64,000 nt of DNA from assembly GCF_012933445.1 (NCBI RefSeq), contig NZ_JABBNC010000045.1, positions 16,410-80,409 on the forward strand, in the 5' to 3' direction. Below are positions 8,415-16,994 of this stretch, piece after piece. Positions within the stretch are counted from its first letter, which is position 1. Each line of letters opens with the position of its first letter. Made by a program: the position numbers and the translations under genes. Under the pieces are notes generated by a model. It was given only the letters and a program-made list of their open reading frames with translations, was not told the DNA's origin and searched no databases. The DNA is from Actinoplanes sp. TBRC 11911 (lineage in GTDB: Bacteria > Actinomycetota > Actinomycetes > Mycobacteriales > Micromonosporaceae).

Positions 8415-9197
8415 TCAGATCTCGTCGATCAGGTCGGCGACCGAGTTGACGATCCGCGACGGGCGGAACGGGTACCGCTCGCTCTCCTGCCGCGTGCTGA
8501 TGCCGGTCAGCACCAGAATCGTCTCCAGCCCGGCCTCGAGCCCGCACAGGATGTCGGTGTCCATCCGGTCGCCGATCATCGCGGTGCTCTCGCTGTGCGC
8601 CTCGATGGTGTTCAGCGCCGACCGCATCATCATCGGATTCGGCTTGCCCACGAAGTACGGCTCCACGCCGGTCGCCTTCGAGACCATCGCGGCCACCGAG
8701 CCGGCCGCCGGCAGCGCGCCCTCGTTGGACGGCCCGGTCGCGTCCGGGTTCGTGCAGATGAACTTCGCCCCGGAGTCGATCAGCCGGATGGCCTTGGTGA
8801 TCGCCTCGAAGCTGTACGTGCGGGTCTCGCCGAGCACCACGTAGTCGGGCTCGAACTCGGTGAGCACGTACCCGGCGGCATGCATGGCCGTGGTCAGGCC
8901 GGCCTCGCCGATCACGTACGCCGAGCCGCCCGGCCGCTGGTCGGCCAGGAACTGGGCGGTGGCCAGCGCCGCCGTCCAGATCGACTGCTCGGGCACCTCG
9001 AAGCCCATGCGGTTGAGCCGGGCCTGCAGATCGCGCGGGGTGTAGATCGAGTTGTTGGTGAGGATGAGGAACGGCTTGCCGGACTCCTTCATCCGGTTCA
9101 CGAACTCGGGCGCGCCGGGGACCGGCTCACCCTCGTGCACGAGAACCCCGTCCATGTCGGTGAGCCAGCTCTCGATGGCCTTGCGTTCGGGCATCAT
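8415..9197 (-). CDS. HAD-IIA family phosphatase (NagD-like)
   Basis: A 260-residue protein with HAD motif I DMDGVL near residue 14, motif II LTNNS, motif III lysine in VGKPNPMMM, and motif IV IGDRMDTDI. The large cap between motifs II and III is of the C2a type seen in NagD and p-nitrophenylphosphatase-like enzymes, which dephosphorylate nucleotides or sugar phosphates. The start (ATG ATG) has GAGGAGC upstream and overlaps the ferrochelatase stop as ATGA, so it is coupled to heme synthesis genes. Substrate unknown. Confidence 0.9.
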   Translation of the reverse strand: MMPERKAIESWLTDMDGVLVHEGEPVPGAPEFVNRMKESGKPFLILTNNSIYTPRDLQARLNRMGFEVPEQSIWTAALATAQFLADQRPGGSAYVIGEAGLTTAMHAAGYVLTEFEPDYVVLGETRTYSFEAITKAIRLIDSGAKFICTNPDATGPSNEGALPAAGSVAAMVSKATGVEPYFVGKPNPMMMRSALNTIEAHSESTAMIGDRMDTDILCGLEAGLETILVLTGISTRQESERYPFRPSRIVNSVADLIDEI

Positions 9198-10219
9198 GCT
9201 CCTCGTCGCTGTGGTGGTGTGCAGCAGCCGACCGGGCAGGCGTCCCAGACCGGGAGCGTCCCGAGCCGCCGGCGCGGCGCATCCGACGTGCGTTCCTGGA
9301 CCAGCTCGCGCACCATGGCGACGAAGCGCGGGTCGGTTCCGGGGGTGGCCGCGCGGGCGTACCCCAGACCCAGCTTCTTCGCCATTTCCGCAGCCTCGTT
9401 GTCGAGGTCCCAGATGACCTCGAGGTGATCGGAGACGAAACCGATGGGGCTCACCACCACATCGGTGACGCCCTGCTCCGCCAGCGCGGAGAGGTGATCG
9501 TTCACGTCCGGTTCCAGCCACGGCACCTGCGGCGGGCCGGACCGGCTCTGCCACACCAGGTCCCAGGACAGGTCCGGTGCCGCGCCGGCGTGCACCAGCC
9601 GGGCGGTCTCCTCGAGCTGAGCGTTGTACCGCCCGCCCTCCGGGCCGGCCGTGCGGGCCATCGACACCGGGATCGAATGCGCGGTGAAGACCAGCCGGGT
9701 GGTGGCGCGCCGCGCCGGATCCAACGTGCCCAGAGCGTCCCGTACGGCGTCGGTGTGTGGCGCGACGAAGCCGGGGTGGTCCCAGAACTGACGCAGCTTG
9801 GAGATCATCGGGGCGCCCTTGCCGACCGCCTGGCGCGCCCGGTCGATGTCCTCCCAGTACTGCCGGCACGACGAGTAGCCGCCGTACGCGCTGGTGGCGA
9901 AGCCGAGCGCGTGCGTGATCCCGTCGTCGCGCATCTGGGCGACGGTGTCCTCGATCATCGGTTGCCAGTTGCGGTTGCCCCAATATGTCGGCAGATCGAT
10001 GCCGTTGGCCGAAAAATCCGACGACACCGCGGCGAGCAGCGACCGATTCTGCTCGTTGATCGGCGACACGCCACCGAAGTGCATGTAGTGCTCGGCGACG
10101 TCGGCCAATCGGGACTCGGGGATGCCGCGACCGCGCGTCACGTTGCGCAGGAACGGCATCACGTCATCGGGCTTCTCCGGCCCACCGAACGACATCAGGA
10201 CGAACGCGTCGTAAACCAC
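9194..10219 (-). CDS. hemH/cpfC: Coproporphyrin III ferrochelatase
   Basis: A 341-residue enzyme inserting Fe2+ into coproporphyrin III in the actinobacterial coproporphyrin-dependent heme pathway. Family motifs include the N-terminal LMSFGGPEKPDDV, the conserved His in FTAHSIPVSM, and VSPIGFVSDHLEVIWDLD with its catalytic Glu. The C-terminus has the Cys cluster CPVGCC which, with an internal Cys (SSCRQYW), matches the [2Fe-2S] ligands of actinobacterial ferrochelatases. GGAGG lies 8 nt before the GTG start. It sits between fabI and a HAD phosphatase on one strand. Confidence 0.95.
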   Translation of the reverse strand: MVYDAFVLMSFGGPEKPDDVMPFLRNVTRGRGIPESRLADVAEHYMHFGGVSPINEQNRSLLAAVSSDFSANGIDLPTYWGNRNWQPMIEDTVAQMRDDGITHALGFATSAYGGYSSCRQYWEDIDRARQAVGKGAPMISKLRQFWDHPGFVAPHTDAVRDALGTLDPARRATTRLVFTAHSIPVSMARTAGPEGGRYNAQLEETARLVHAGAAPDLSWDLVWQSRSGPPQVPWLEPDVNDHLSALAEQGVTDVVVSPIGFVSDHLEVIWDLDNEAAEMAKKLGLGYARAATPGTDPRFVAMVRELVQERTSDAPRRRLGTLPVWDACPVGCCTPPQRRGA

Positions 10220-10238
10220 CGGCCCATCCTCCCTCGCG

Positions 10239-11006
10239 TCAGGCGCCGAGCGCGTGGTAGCCCCCATCGACGTGCACGATCTCACCCGTGGTCGCCGGGA
10301 ACCAGTCGGACAGCAGGGCACAGACGGCACGGGCGGCCGGCTCGGTGTCGGACAGGTCCCAGCCGAGCGGCGCCCGCTCGGACCACGCCTCCTCGAACTG
10401 CTCGAAGCCGGGGATCGACTTGGCCGCCATGGTGCGCAGCGGACCGGCCGAGACCAGGTTGCTCCGGATGCCCTGCTTACCCAGGTGCAGCGCGAGGTAA
10501 CGGGAGGCGGACTCGAGGCCGGCCTTGGCGACGCCCATCCAGTCGTAGACCGGCCACGCCTTGGTCGCGTCGAAGGTCAGCCCGACGATCGAGCCGCCCG
10601 GCTGCATGAGCGGCAGGCACGCGACGGCGAGCGACTGGTACGAGTACGTGGAGACCTGCAGGGCGGTGGACACGTCGTCCCAGCCCGCGTTCAGGAACTG
10701 GCCGCCGAGCGCGCTCTGCGGGGCGAACCCGATCGAGTGGACCAGGCCGTCGACCCCGTCCATGTGCTCGCGGACCTTGTCCGGCAGGGCGGCCAGATGC
10801 TCCGCGTTGGTCACGTCGAGCTCGATCACCGGCGCCGTCTCGGGCAGCCGCTTGGCGATCCGCTCCACCAGCGAGAGCCGGCCGTAGCCGGTCAGCACCA
10901 CGGAGGCGCCGTTCTCCTGGGCCACCTTCGCCACCCCGAACGCGATCGAGGAGTCGGTGATCACGCCGGTGACGAGCAGACGCTTGCCGGCCAGCAGTCC
11001 AGACAC
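10239..11006 (-). CDS. fabI: Enoyl-[acyl-carrier-protein] reductase (NADH), InhA type
   Basis: A 255-residue SDR of the FabI/InhA branch, which reduces the trans-2-enoyl-ACP in FAS-II. Visible features are the N-terminal GKRLLVTGVITDSSIAFG cofactor site, the SIGFAPQ loop, and the catalytic Tyr-x6-Lys in VYDWMGVAKAG. The FAS-II 3-ketoacyl reductase fabG lies upstream with a 35-bp gap, and ferrochelatase follows. The fabG-fabI-hemH order is typical of actinobacteria. Confidence 0.95.
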   Translation of the reverse strand: MSGLLAGKRLLVTGVITDSSIAFGVAKVAQENGASVVLTGYGRLSLVERIAKRLPETAPVIELDVTNAEHLAALPDKVREHMDGVDGLVHSIGFAPQSALGGQFLNAGWDDVSTALQVSTYSYQSLAVACLPLMQPGGSIVGLTFDATKAWPVYDWMGVAKAGLESASRYLALHLGKQGIRSNLVSAGPLRTMAAKSIPGFEQFEEAWSERAPLGWDLSDTEPAARAVCALLSDWFPATTGEIVHVDGGYHALGA

Positions 11007-11041
11007 GAAATATCGCTCCTTCTATGTTTTTACGGGCTTTG

Positions 11042-11755
11042 TCAGTGGCCCATGGTCATGCCGCCGTCGACCGTGATCACGTTGCCGGACACCATCGCGG
11101 CGGCGTCGCTGGCCAGGAAGGTGACCACCGAGGCGATCTCCTCGGGCTCGGCGAAGCGGCCCGCCGGGATCTGTTTGATGGCCTCGTCGAGCACCTTCTG
11201 CGGCGTAGCGTGCGCCATCTCGGAGTGCGTGAAGCCGGGCGACACCACGTTCGCGGTGATGTTCCGGCTGCCCAGCTCGCGGGTGATGCTGCGGGCCATG
11301 CCGACCAGACCCGCCTTGGCCGCCGTGTAGTTCACCTGACCGGCGTTACCGGCCAGCCCGCTCGCCGACGCGATGAAGATGATCCGGCCCCACCGGGCGC
11401 GCAGCATCTTGCTGCTGGCCCGCCGGGCCACCCGGAACGCGCCCTTGAGGTTGGTGTTGTGCACCTCGTCCCACTGCTCGTCGCTCATGCGCAGCAGCAG
11501 CGTGTCGCGGTTGATCCCGGCGTTGGCGACGACGACCTCGACCGGTCCGAGCTTCTCCTCCACCTCGGTGAAGGCGGCATCGACGGAGGCGGTGTCGGTG
11601 ACATCGCCCTTGACGCCGAGGACGCCCTCGATGCCCTCCGGCGCCGTTCCGCCCCGGTGCAGGACCGCGACCCGATCCCCCTGCTTCGCGAAGGCCTGCG
11701 CGATGCCATAACCGATGCCACGGTTGCCGCCAGTCACCAATACCGTGCGAGCCAC
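11042..11755 (-). CDS. fabG: 3-oxoacyl-[acyl-carrier-protein] reductase
   Basis: A 237-residue classical SDR. It has the Rossmann motif TGGNRGIG, NAG (VVANAGIN), and the Ser-Tyr-Lys triad in SASGLAGNAG then YTAAKAG. The C-terminus VITVDGGMTMGH is typical of FabG/MabA. GTG at 11755 is chosen because GGGAG lies 8 nt upstream; GTG at 11764 is also in frame but would abut the ribosome site. It precedes fabI in the same direction. Confidence 0.93.
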   Translation of the reverse strand: MARTVLVTGGNRGIGYGIAQAFAKQGDRVAVLHRGGTAPEGIEGVLGVKGDVTDTASVDAAFTEVEEKLGPVEVVVANAGINRDTLLLRMSDEQWDEVHNTNLKGAFRVARRASSKMLRARWGRIIFIASASGLAGNAGQVNYTAAKAGLVGMARSITRELGSRNITANVVSPGFTHSEMAHATPQKVLDEAIKQIPAGRFAEPEEIASVVTFLASDAAAMVSGNVITVDGGMTMGH

Positions 11756-11843
11756 GACCAACACTCCCTCATACCCAGGTAGTGGGTGCGGGATAGCACC
11801 CCGGGGGCACGACATCGCCGGATGCGCGCCGTAACCTGCCCGC

Positions 11844-13046
11844 GTGGAGACTATCCGGCCCTCGACCAGGCACCGAGCCATGGGGCCTCTCCGCGAGCTT
11901 CTCTGGAGTGGCGAGGTGCCGCGGCCCCCGTTGCGTCGGCGTGCCGCCGCGTACGCCGTGCCGTTAGGTCTACTCGCACTGATCGGGTTGGGCTTCGCCG
12001 CCGCGGAGTACCTGAGCGACACCCGCGTGCTGCCCCAGATCGTGATTGTGATCATGGCGATCGGATCGGTGCTCCAGGCCGCGGTCGCCTACCGATATCC
12101 GACGTGGGGCTGGCGCGTCGGTTTCGTGATGCTGTTCGTCGGCGCCATCAACGCGACGCCCCGCGAGGTGTGGCCCTGGAACCCCGTCCAGATTCCCCTG
12201 TTCCTGCTCGTGATGTTCCGGCTGGCCGGCACACGAGGCACCGCCGTGACCGTCTGGGCGACCGTGCTGAGCCTCGTCCCGGCCATTGTCTACCCGCCGG
12301 GGGTCAACAAGTGGGGGCCGGCCGTCCTGCTGGTGGCGGTCGCGGCGATCGGCGACATCGTGTACCGGCGACGGCGTACCCGGCAACTGATCGCCGAGAA
12401 GGAGGAGCTCACCGAGCTCGAGCGGGCCAAACGCGCCGTGCTCGAGGAGCGGACCCGGATCGCCCGCGAGATGCACGACGTCGTGGCCCACCACATGTCG
12501 ATGATCGCGGTACGCGCCGAGACCGCGCCCTTCCGGCTCACCGGCCTGGCCGAGCCCGCACAGCAGGAACTGGCCGCGATCGCGACGGCGGCCCGCGAGG
12601 CCCTCTCCGAGATGCGCCGCCTGCTGGGCGTGCTGCGGGCCGAGGAGGAGACCGTCCGAACAGCACCGCAACCGGGCCTGGCCGACCTGGCGGAGCTGGT
12701 CGAGACGGCCCGGAGTGCGGGCGTCCCGGTCACGCTGGCCCTGCCCGAGGTCTCGATTCCGGAGACGGCGGGTCTGGCGGCGTATCGGATCGTTCAGGAA
12801 GCGCTCGCCAACGCCGCCCGGCACGCTCCGGGCCAGCCCGTCTCCGTCGACGTGCGGGTCCGGCCGGACGCGCTGGAGATCGCGGTCCGGAACCGCCTCG
12901 TGGCGCGTGTCGCCGCCGGAACCACCGGCCACGGACTGGTCGGGATGCGCGAGCGTGCGACGCTCCTCGGTGGATCACTTACCGCCACGTCCGACGAATC
13001 CGATTTCGTGGTACTGGCCCGGCTGCCCCTGGAGAGCGCTTCATGA
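11844..13046 (+). CDS. Sensor histidine kinase (NarL/HisKA_3 type)
   Basis: A 400-residue kinase. Four or five N-terminal membrane helices (about residues 35-160) form a membrane sensor without a large outside loop. The HisKA_3 dimerisation domain contains the phosphoacceptor His211 in REMHDVVAHHMSM. The HATPase domain has the N box (ALANAARHA) and GHGLVGMRERATLLGG. TAACCT ends 6 nt before the GTG start, so the transcript is probably leaderless. The stop overlaps the response regulator start as ATGA, making a coupled two-component pair. The signal is unknown. Confidence 0.93.
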   Translation: METIRPSTRHRAMGPLRELLWSGEVPRPPLRRRAAAYAVPLGLLALIGLGFAAAEYLSDTRVLPQIVIVIMAIGSVLQAAVAYRYPTWGWRVGFVMLFVGAINATPREVWPWNPVQIPLFLLVMFRLAGTRGTAVTVWATVLSLVPAIVYPPGVNKWGPAVLLVAVAAIGDIVYRRRRTRQLIAEKEELTELERAKRAVLEERTRIAREMHDVVAHHMSMIAVRAETAPFRLTGLAEPAQQELAAIATAAREALSEMRRLLGVLRAEEETVRTAPQPGLADLAELVETARSAGVPVTLALPEVSIPETAGLAAYRIVQEALANAARHAPGQPVSVDVRVRPDALEIAVRNRLVARVAAGTTGHGLVGMRERATLLGGSLTATSDESDFVVLARLPLESAS

Positions 13047-13687
13047 TTCGGGTGTTCATCGCGGACGATCAGGCGATGGTCCGCGAGGGCTTCGGCGCGC
13101 TGCTCGGCGCCCAGCCGGACATCGTCGTGGTGGGTGACGCCGCGGACGGCGCGGCCGCGGTCACCCGATGCCGGGACCTCGCCCCGGACGTCGTGCTGAT
13201 GGACATCCGGATGCCGGAGATGGACGGCCTCGAGGCGACCCGGCGGCTGGCCGGCGGCCCCCGGATCCTCATCTTGACCACCTTCGACCTGGACGACTAC
13301 GTCTACGAGGCGCTGCGTGCCGGGGCCAGCGGCTTCCTGCTCAAGGACGCTCCGGCCGCCGATCTGATCAACGCGGTGCGGGTGGTGGCGGCCGGCGAGG
13401 CCCTGCTCGCGCCGTCGGTGACCCGCAAGCTGATCGCCGAGTTCGCCGCCCGGCCGCACCGCGACCGGCCACGGCCGGCCGCGCTGAACGCGCTCACCCC
13501 GCGCGAGACCGACGTGCTGCGGCTGATCGCACGCGGACGGTCCAATCAGGAGATCGCCGAGGAGCTGGTGGTCGCCGAGCAGACCGTGAAGACCCACATC
13601 GGACGGATCCTGGCCAAGTTAGGGCTACGGGACCGGGCGCAGGCGGTGGTTTTCGCGTACGAGACGGGGCTCGTCATACCGGGGTAG
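13043..13687 (+). CDS. Response regulator, NarL/FixJ family
   Basis: A 214-residue regulator. The receiver domain has the acidic pair D8/D9, phosphoacceptor D54 (VVLMDIRMPEMDG) and the conserved Lys in FLLKDAP. The C-terminal LuxR-type HTH (LTPRETDVLRLIARGRSN then VKTHIGRILAKLGLRDR) binds DNA. It is translationally coupled to the upstream kinase, its presumed cognate partner. Regulon unknown. Confidence 0.95.
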   Translation: MIRVFIADDQAMVREGFGALLGAQPDIVVVGDAADGAAAVTRCRDLAPDVVLMDIRMPEMDGLEATRRLAGGPRILILTTFDLDDYVYEALRAGASGFLLKDAPAADLINAVRVVAAGEALLAPSVTRKLIAEFAARPHRDRPRPAALNALTPRETDVLRLIARGRSNQEIAEELVVAEQTVKTHIGRILAKLGLRDRAQAVVFAYETGLVIPG

Positions 13688-13750
13688 CACGGGCAAGACC
13701 GGTCCGTGGGGTGACGATCCGGGTGCCGTCGCGATCGGACGCTGCGCCCC

Positions 13751-14650
13751 ATGCGAAACCTGCCGATCACCGCCGTCGCCCTGCTCACCGTCTTCCTGCT
13801 GCTTCCGCTCCCGTCGCACGCATCGCCGGCGAAGCACCTGCCGGCGATCTCCGAGGCGTACCGGGAAAGCGCCGTTCGCATGCTCGCGACCGGATGTCCG
13901 TACGCCACCTGGGCCGCCCAGGGCCGGCATTTCCTCGAGTTCGACCCGGCCGGCGACGGGCAGGCCGTCGAGGTGCTGGGCGACCTGACCCGGGCTCACC
14001 GGGTGGCGATCCTGGTGCCGGGCGTGGACACCACACTGGCCGACTTCGACCGCGGGCTGGGCGGCGTGCCCCGCCGCGCGCCGGGTGTGCAGGCCCGCGC
14101 CCTCTACCAGCAGCTCGCCAAGCGCAGCACGGACACCGCCGTGATCGCGTGGCTGGGCTACGACCCGCCGAACGGCATCGGCTGGGACGCGGCGACCGAG
14201 GGTCGCGCGCGGACCGGCGCCCGGGCGCTCACGACCTTCGTGCGCGACCTGCTCGCGCAGCGGCCGGACGTGGACGTCACGCTGATCGGCCACAGCTACG
14301 GCTCGATGGTGGTCGGCCTCGCCGCCAAGCGGTTGCCCGAGGTGTCCGACGTGATCGCGCTGGGCTCGCCCGGGATGGGCGTGGGCAAGGCCGCGGACCT
14401 CGGCGGCGCCCGGGTCTGGACCGCGCTCGCGCCGCACGACTGGATCCGGCGCATCCCGCAGGTGCGGCTCTTCGGGATCGGGCTGGGCAAGCGCCCGTCG
14501 TCGGCCGGATTCGGCGCGACCGCCCTGCCCACCGGGGGTGTCGCGGGCCACGACTACTACCTCGTGCCGGGCAGCGCGACGCTGCGATCAGTGACCGACA
14601 TCGTCCTCTCGGGTGGTCTCGGGCACGACGCGCCGGGCGACGTTTCTTAA
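13751..14650 (+). CDS. Secreted alpha/beta hydrolase (DUF1023-like)
   Basis: A 299-residue protein with a signal peptide (PITAVALLTVFLLLPLPSHA; cleavage probably after SHA). The alpha/beta hydrolase core has the nucleophile elbow GHSYGS and a later conserved region LAPHDWIRRIP; a His in AGHDYYLVPG near the C-terminus probably completes the triad. DUF1023-type hydrolases are common in actinobacteria with unknown substrates. Its stop codon lies within the palindromic operator of the next locus. Confidence 0.85.
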   Translation: MRNLPITAVALLTVFLLLPLPSHASPAKHLPAISEAYRESAVRMLATGCPYATWAAQGRHFLEFDPAGDGQAVEVLGDLTRAHRVAILVPGVDTTLADFDRGLGGVPRRAPGVQARALYQQLAKRSTDTAVIAWLGYDPPNGIGWDAATEGRARTGARALTTFVRDLLAQRPDVDVTLIGHSYGSMVVGLAAKRLPEVSDVIALGSPGMGVGKAADLGGARVWTALAPHDWIRRIPQVRLFGIGLGKRPSSAGFGATALPTGGVAGHDYYLVPGSATLRSVTDIVLSGGLGHDAPGDVS

Positions 14651-14671
14651 GTCCGACTTAAGGAGTACGAT
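14646..14671 (+). promoter_or_regulatory. Palindromic operator next to a TACGAT -10 box
   Basis: CTTAAGT-CCG-ACTTAAG is a perfect inverted repeat with 7-bp arms (14646-14662). Four bases further on is TACGAT (14666-14671), a good actinobacterial -10 box. The palindrome therefore fills the -35 to -10 spacer, the usual position for a repressor site. The promoter would drive the leader peptide and small membrane peptide downstream. The repressor is not identifiable. Confidence 0.55.
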
Positions 14672-14706
14672 TCCCGTCGGTCCTGACACCGGCACGACAA
14701 CATCAG

Positions 14707-14739
14707 GGAGGTGATCGCTGTGCGAGATAGCGATCCTCC
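14707..14739 (+). promoter_or_regulatory. Hairpin that can sequester the leader-peptide ribosome site
   Basis: GATCGCT (14713-14719) pairs with AGCGATC (14729-14735) and, across a two-base bulge, GGAG (14707-14710) pairs with CTCC (14736-14739). The left arm holds the strong Shine-Dalgarno sequence and the GTG start lies in the loop. Translation of the leader could thus be gated by folding. Confidence 0.5.
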
Positions 14740-14773
14740 TAGTCGTGGCCGGGCCGCCTTTCAGCGCGTCTGA
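14720..14773 (+). CDS. Putative 17-residue leader peptide
   Basis: A GTG-started ORF encoding VRDSDPPSRGRAAFQRV. GGAGGTGATC, complementary to the extended 3' end of 16S rRNA, is placed with 8 nt between GGAGG and the start. Its translation-initiation region is in a hairpin, and it lies about 50 nt downstream of a promoter with a palindromic operator. These traits suggest a regulatory leader ORF for the next small gene. I do not recognise the peptide family. Confidence 0.5.
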   Translation: MRDSDPPSRGRAAFQRV

Positions 14774-14926
14774 CCGCTGACTGTCACCCGCCTCGTTTCC
14801 ACCGGTCTGCCCGTTATGTGACGGCACGTGCCGGGTTTGTCGTGTGCACCGCGACGCCGGAAGCGAGGTGCCGGCCGCGACATCATGTGTGCGCTTTCCT
14901 CGTCCGACTCGAGCGGAAGTAGCTCA

Positions 14927-15016
14927 ATGATGAAGAACTTCGTCGCGCCCATCAGCTTCACGATCGCCGCCGCCTGGGTGGTGATTCTGTTTGTCGTCAT
15001 CCACAGCAACGCCTGA
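14927..15016 (+). CDS. 29-residue single-pass membrane peptide
   Basis: From ATG at 14927 (GGAAG 7 nt upstream) the peptide begins MMKNFVAPISF, continues with a hydrophobic helix (TIAAAWVVILFVVI) and ends HSNA. A longer in-frame start exists at 14885 but lacks a ribosome site. A strong terminator hairpin follows 6 bp after the stop, so it is the last gene of a short transcript beginning near 14678. Small membrane peptides of this kind often tune a membrane enzyme or stress response; no function can be assigned. Confidence 0.5.
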   Translation: MMKNFVAPISFTIAAAWVVILFVVIHSNA

Positions 15017-15022
15017 GTTGTT

Positions 15023-15075
15023 CTGGGGTCTGTCCCGCCTTTCACGGCGTCCGTGAGCGGCCGGACAGACCCCAG
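15023..15075. terminator. Bidirectional terminator with nested hairpin
   Basis: A perfect 13-bp inverted repeat, CTGGGGTCTGTCC (15023-15035) and its complement (15063-15075), encloses a second perfect hairpin TCACGG-cgt-CCGTGA (15042-15056). It lies between the convergent small-peptide gene and the VWA gene. No T tract follows, as is usual in high-GC actinobacteria. Confidence 0.75.
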
Positions 15076-15078
15076 GAA

Positions 15079-16029
15079 TCACGGCAACCGACTGGTCCAG
15101 ATCATCGATGCCCCGGCTGCTGCCAGGCCGAGGAGCAGGGCGAAACCGGCGTACCACTGGGTGACCTCGCGGGGTTCCACCCGGTGGCCGATCGAGCTGC
15201 CCATGTCCTGGTAGACCTTCTTCAGCTCGCCCACCGTGGCGGCCTCGTAGAAGAAGCCCTTCGTCTGGTCGGCTAGCTGCTGCAACGACAACCGGTCGAC
15301 CGGCACCCGCTGCAACTGGCCGCGGATGTCGACCACGCCGCTGTCGGTGCCGAACGCGATCGTCGACACCGGCACGTTGGCCTGCGCCGCCGCGGTCGCC
15401 GCGTCCTCGATCGAGCGGCCCGACGTGCGGTAACCGTCGGAGAGCAGCACGATCCGGGCGGGCGGGGCGCCGTCCGCGCCGTCGGCCGGCACCGAGCGGA
15501 TCGCGTCCAGCGAGGTGAACACCGCCTCACCGGTCGCGGTCGCCTCGGCCAGCGTCAGGCCGTCGATCCCGGCCATCACCTCGGAGCGGTCCTTGGTCGG
15601 CGACACCAGCACGTTCGCCGACTTCGCGAACGACACCAGGCCCAGGTTGTACGACGGGGGCAGCTCGTTGACGAACTGCTTCGCCGCCTCCTGCGCCGCC
15701 TCGATGCGGTTGGGGGCCACGTCGTCGGCCTCCATGGAGAGCGACACGTCGATGGCCAGCATCACCGTGGCCCGCTCCAGCGGCTCCTCCTTGTCGACCG
15801 AGGGCCGGGCCAGCGCGGCCGCCAGGATGAGCAGGCTGAGCAGGAACGCCGCGGCCGAGACGTGCCGGCGCCAGCCGAGCCCGCGCGGCGCCAGCGTGCG
15901 CAGCAGGTCGACATTGGTGAAGCGCATCGCGTACTGGCGGCGGCGGAACTGACGCCACACGTAGACCCCGGCGACCGCCAGCACGGGCAGCATCGCCAGC
16001 AGCCAGCCGGGTTCCAGAAAACGGATCAT
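15079..16029 (-). CDS. VWA-domain membrane protein (BatA-like)
   Basis: A 316-residue protein with two N-terminal helices (WLLAMLPVLAVAGVYVW and AAAFLLSLLILAAALA), a von Willebrand A domain with MIDAS residues D94-x-S96-x-S98 (IDVSLS) and a final helix near the C-terminus (WYAGFALLLGLAAAGAS). In MoxR-DUF58-VWA operons these proteins act as membrane partners of the MoxR chaperone ATPase. Its ATG overlaps the DUF58 stop (ATGA). Confidence 0.92.
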   Translation of the reverse strand: MIRFLEPGWLLAMLPVLAVAGVYVWRQFRRRQYAMRFTNVDLLRTLAPRGLGWRRHVSAAAFLLSLLILAAALARPSVDKEEPLERATVMLAIDVSLSMEADDVAPNRIEAAQEAAKQFVNELPPSYNLGLVSFAKSANVLVSPTKDRSEVMAGIDGLTLAEATATGEAVFTSLDAIRSVPADGADGAPPARIVLLSDGYRTSGRSIEDAATAAAQANVPVSTIAFGTDSGVVDIRGQLQRVPVDRLSLQQLADQTKGFFYEAATVGELKKVYQDMGSSIGHRVEPREVTQWYAGFALLLGLAAAGASMIWTSRLP

Positions 16030-16994
16030 CGAGTGGTCCCCCGGGTGCGTGCGTGTCGCTGGGCGGCCACGAAACGGACCATGTCCAGCAGCCAGTCGGT
16101 GTCGGTACGCAGGCGCAGGTGAGCGGCACCAGCCGCGCGCAGGGCCTGGGCGATCGCGCCACGCTGCGCGGCCGCGGCCTCGGCGTAGCGGTGACGCAGC
16201 TTGGGGTCGGCGGTCTGCACCTCGTGCAGCGCGCCGGTCTCCGGATCGGCGAGCGTGAGCACGCCGACGTCGGGCAGTTCCAGCTCGCGCGGATCGACCA
16301 CCTCGATGGCGAGGACGTCGTGCCGCACGCCGAGCTTGCGCACCGGCCGCGACCACTGCTCGACCGGCGCCAGGAAGTCGGAGATCACCACGGCCATCCC
16401 CCGGCGTCGCGGCGGCCGGTTCAGCATGTCGATCAGCGCGCCCAGGTCGGCGCGGCCGGGCCGGACCTCGGTGCGGGCGATCGCGCGGAGCAGCCCTTGC
16501 GCTTCCTTACGGCCGGGCCGGGCGGGCATCCGGCGCACGGCCGGGTGGTCCGCTTCCGCTTTCCGCCGTTTTCCCGGTACGCCGCTGCCGGTGCCGACAA
16601 CCGCACCGATCCGGTTGCCGCCGCGCACGGTCAGGTGGGCGATCGCGGTCGCGGCCGCTATCACCAGGTCGCTCTTGAGCCAGCGGGACGTGCCGAACTC
16701 GAGACTCGCGGACAGGTCGATCGCCATCCACGTCTCGAGCTCGCGGTCGGCGACGGTCTGGCGCACGTGCGGAAGGGTGGTCCGGGCGGTGACCGGCCAG
16801 TCCATCCGGCGCACGTCGTCGCCCGGCCGGTACTCCCGGGACTCGCCCGCCTCGGTGCCCGGCCCGGGCAGTAAACCCACGTAGTCGCCCTGCAGCAGAC
16901 CGTCCAGCTTGCGGGTCACGAGCAGCTGCAGCCGGGACAGCACCGCCTCGGCGCGGGCCTCGCCGGTGTCGGTCACTGGTGCGGCGCCGGCCAT
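16026..16994 (-). CDS. DUF58 domain protein
   Basis: A 322-residue soluble protein. The DUF58 signature is REYRPGDDVRRMDWPVTART; a degenerate VWA-like domain follows (DLSASLEFGTSRWLKSD, AVVISDFLAP). DUF58 proteins link MoxR ATPases to VWA partners. ATG at 16994 is used; GTG at 16976, which overlaps the moxR stop as GTGA, is an equally good start and would make the three genes fully coupled. Confidence 0.92.
   Translation of the reverse strand: MAGAAPVTDTGEARAEAVLSRLQLLVTRKLDGLLQGDYVGLLPGPGTEAGESREYRPGDDVRRMDWPVTARTTLPHVRQTVADRELETWMAIDLSASLEFGTSRWLKSDLVIAAATAIAHLTVRGGNRIGAVVGTGSGVPGKRRKAEADHPAVRRMPARPGRKEAQGLLRAIARTEVRPGRADLGALIDMLNRPPRRRGMAVVISDFLAPVEQWSRPVRKLGVRHDVLAIEVVDPRELELPDVGVLTLADPETGALHEVQTADPKLRHRYAEAAAAQRGAIAQALRAAGAAHLRLRTDTDWLLDMVRFVAAQRHARTRGTTR

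Noticed and set aside
14905..14980. tRNA-like string GGAAGTAGCTCA
   Set aside because: No matching acceptor stem, anticodon arm or GGTTCGA-type T loop follows; it lies at the start of the small membrane peptide.
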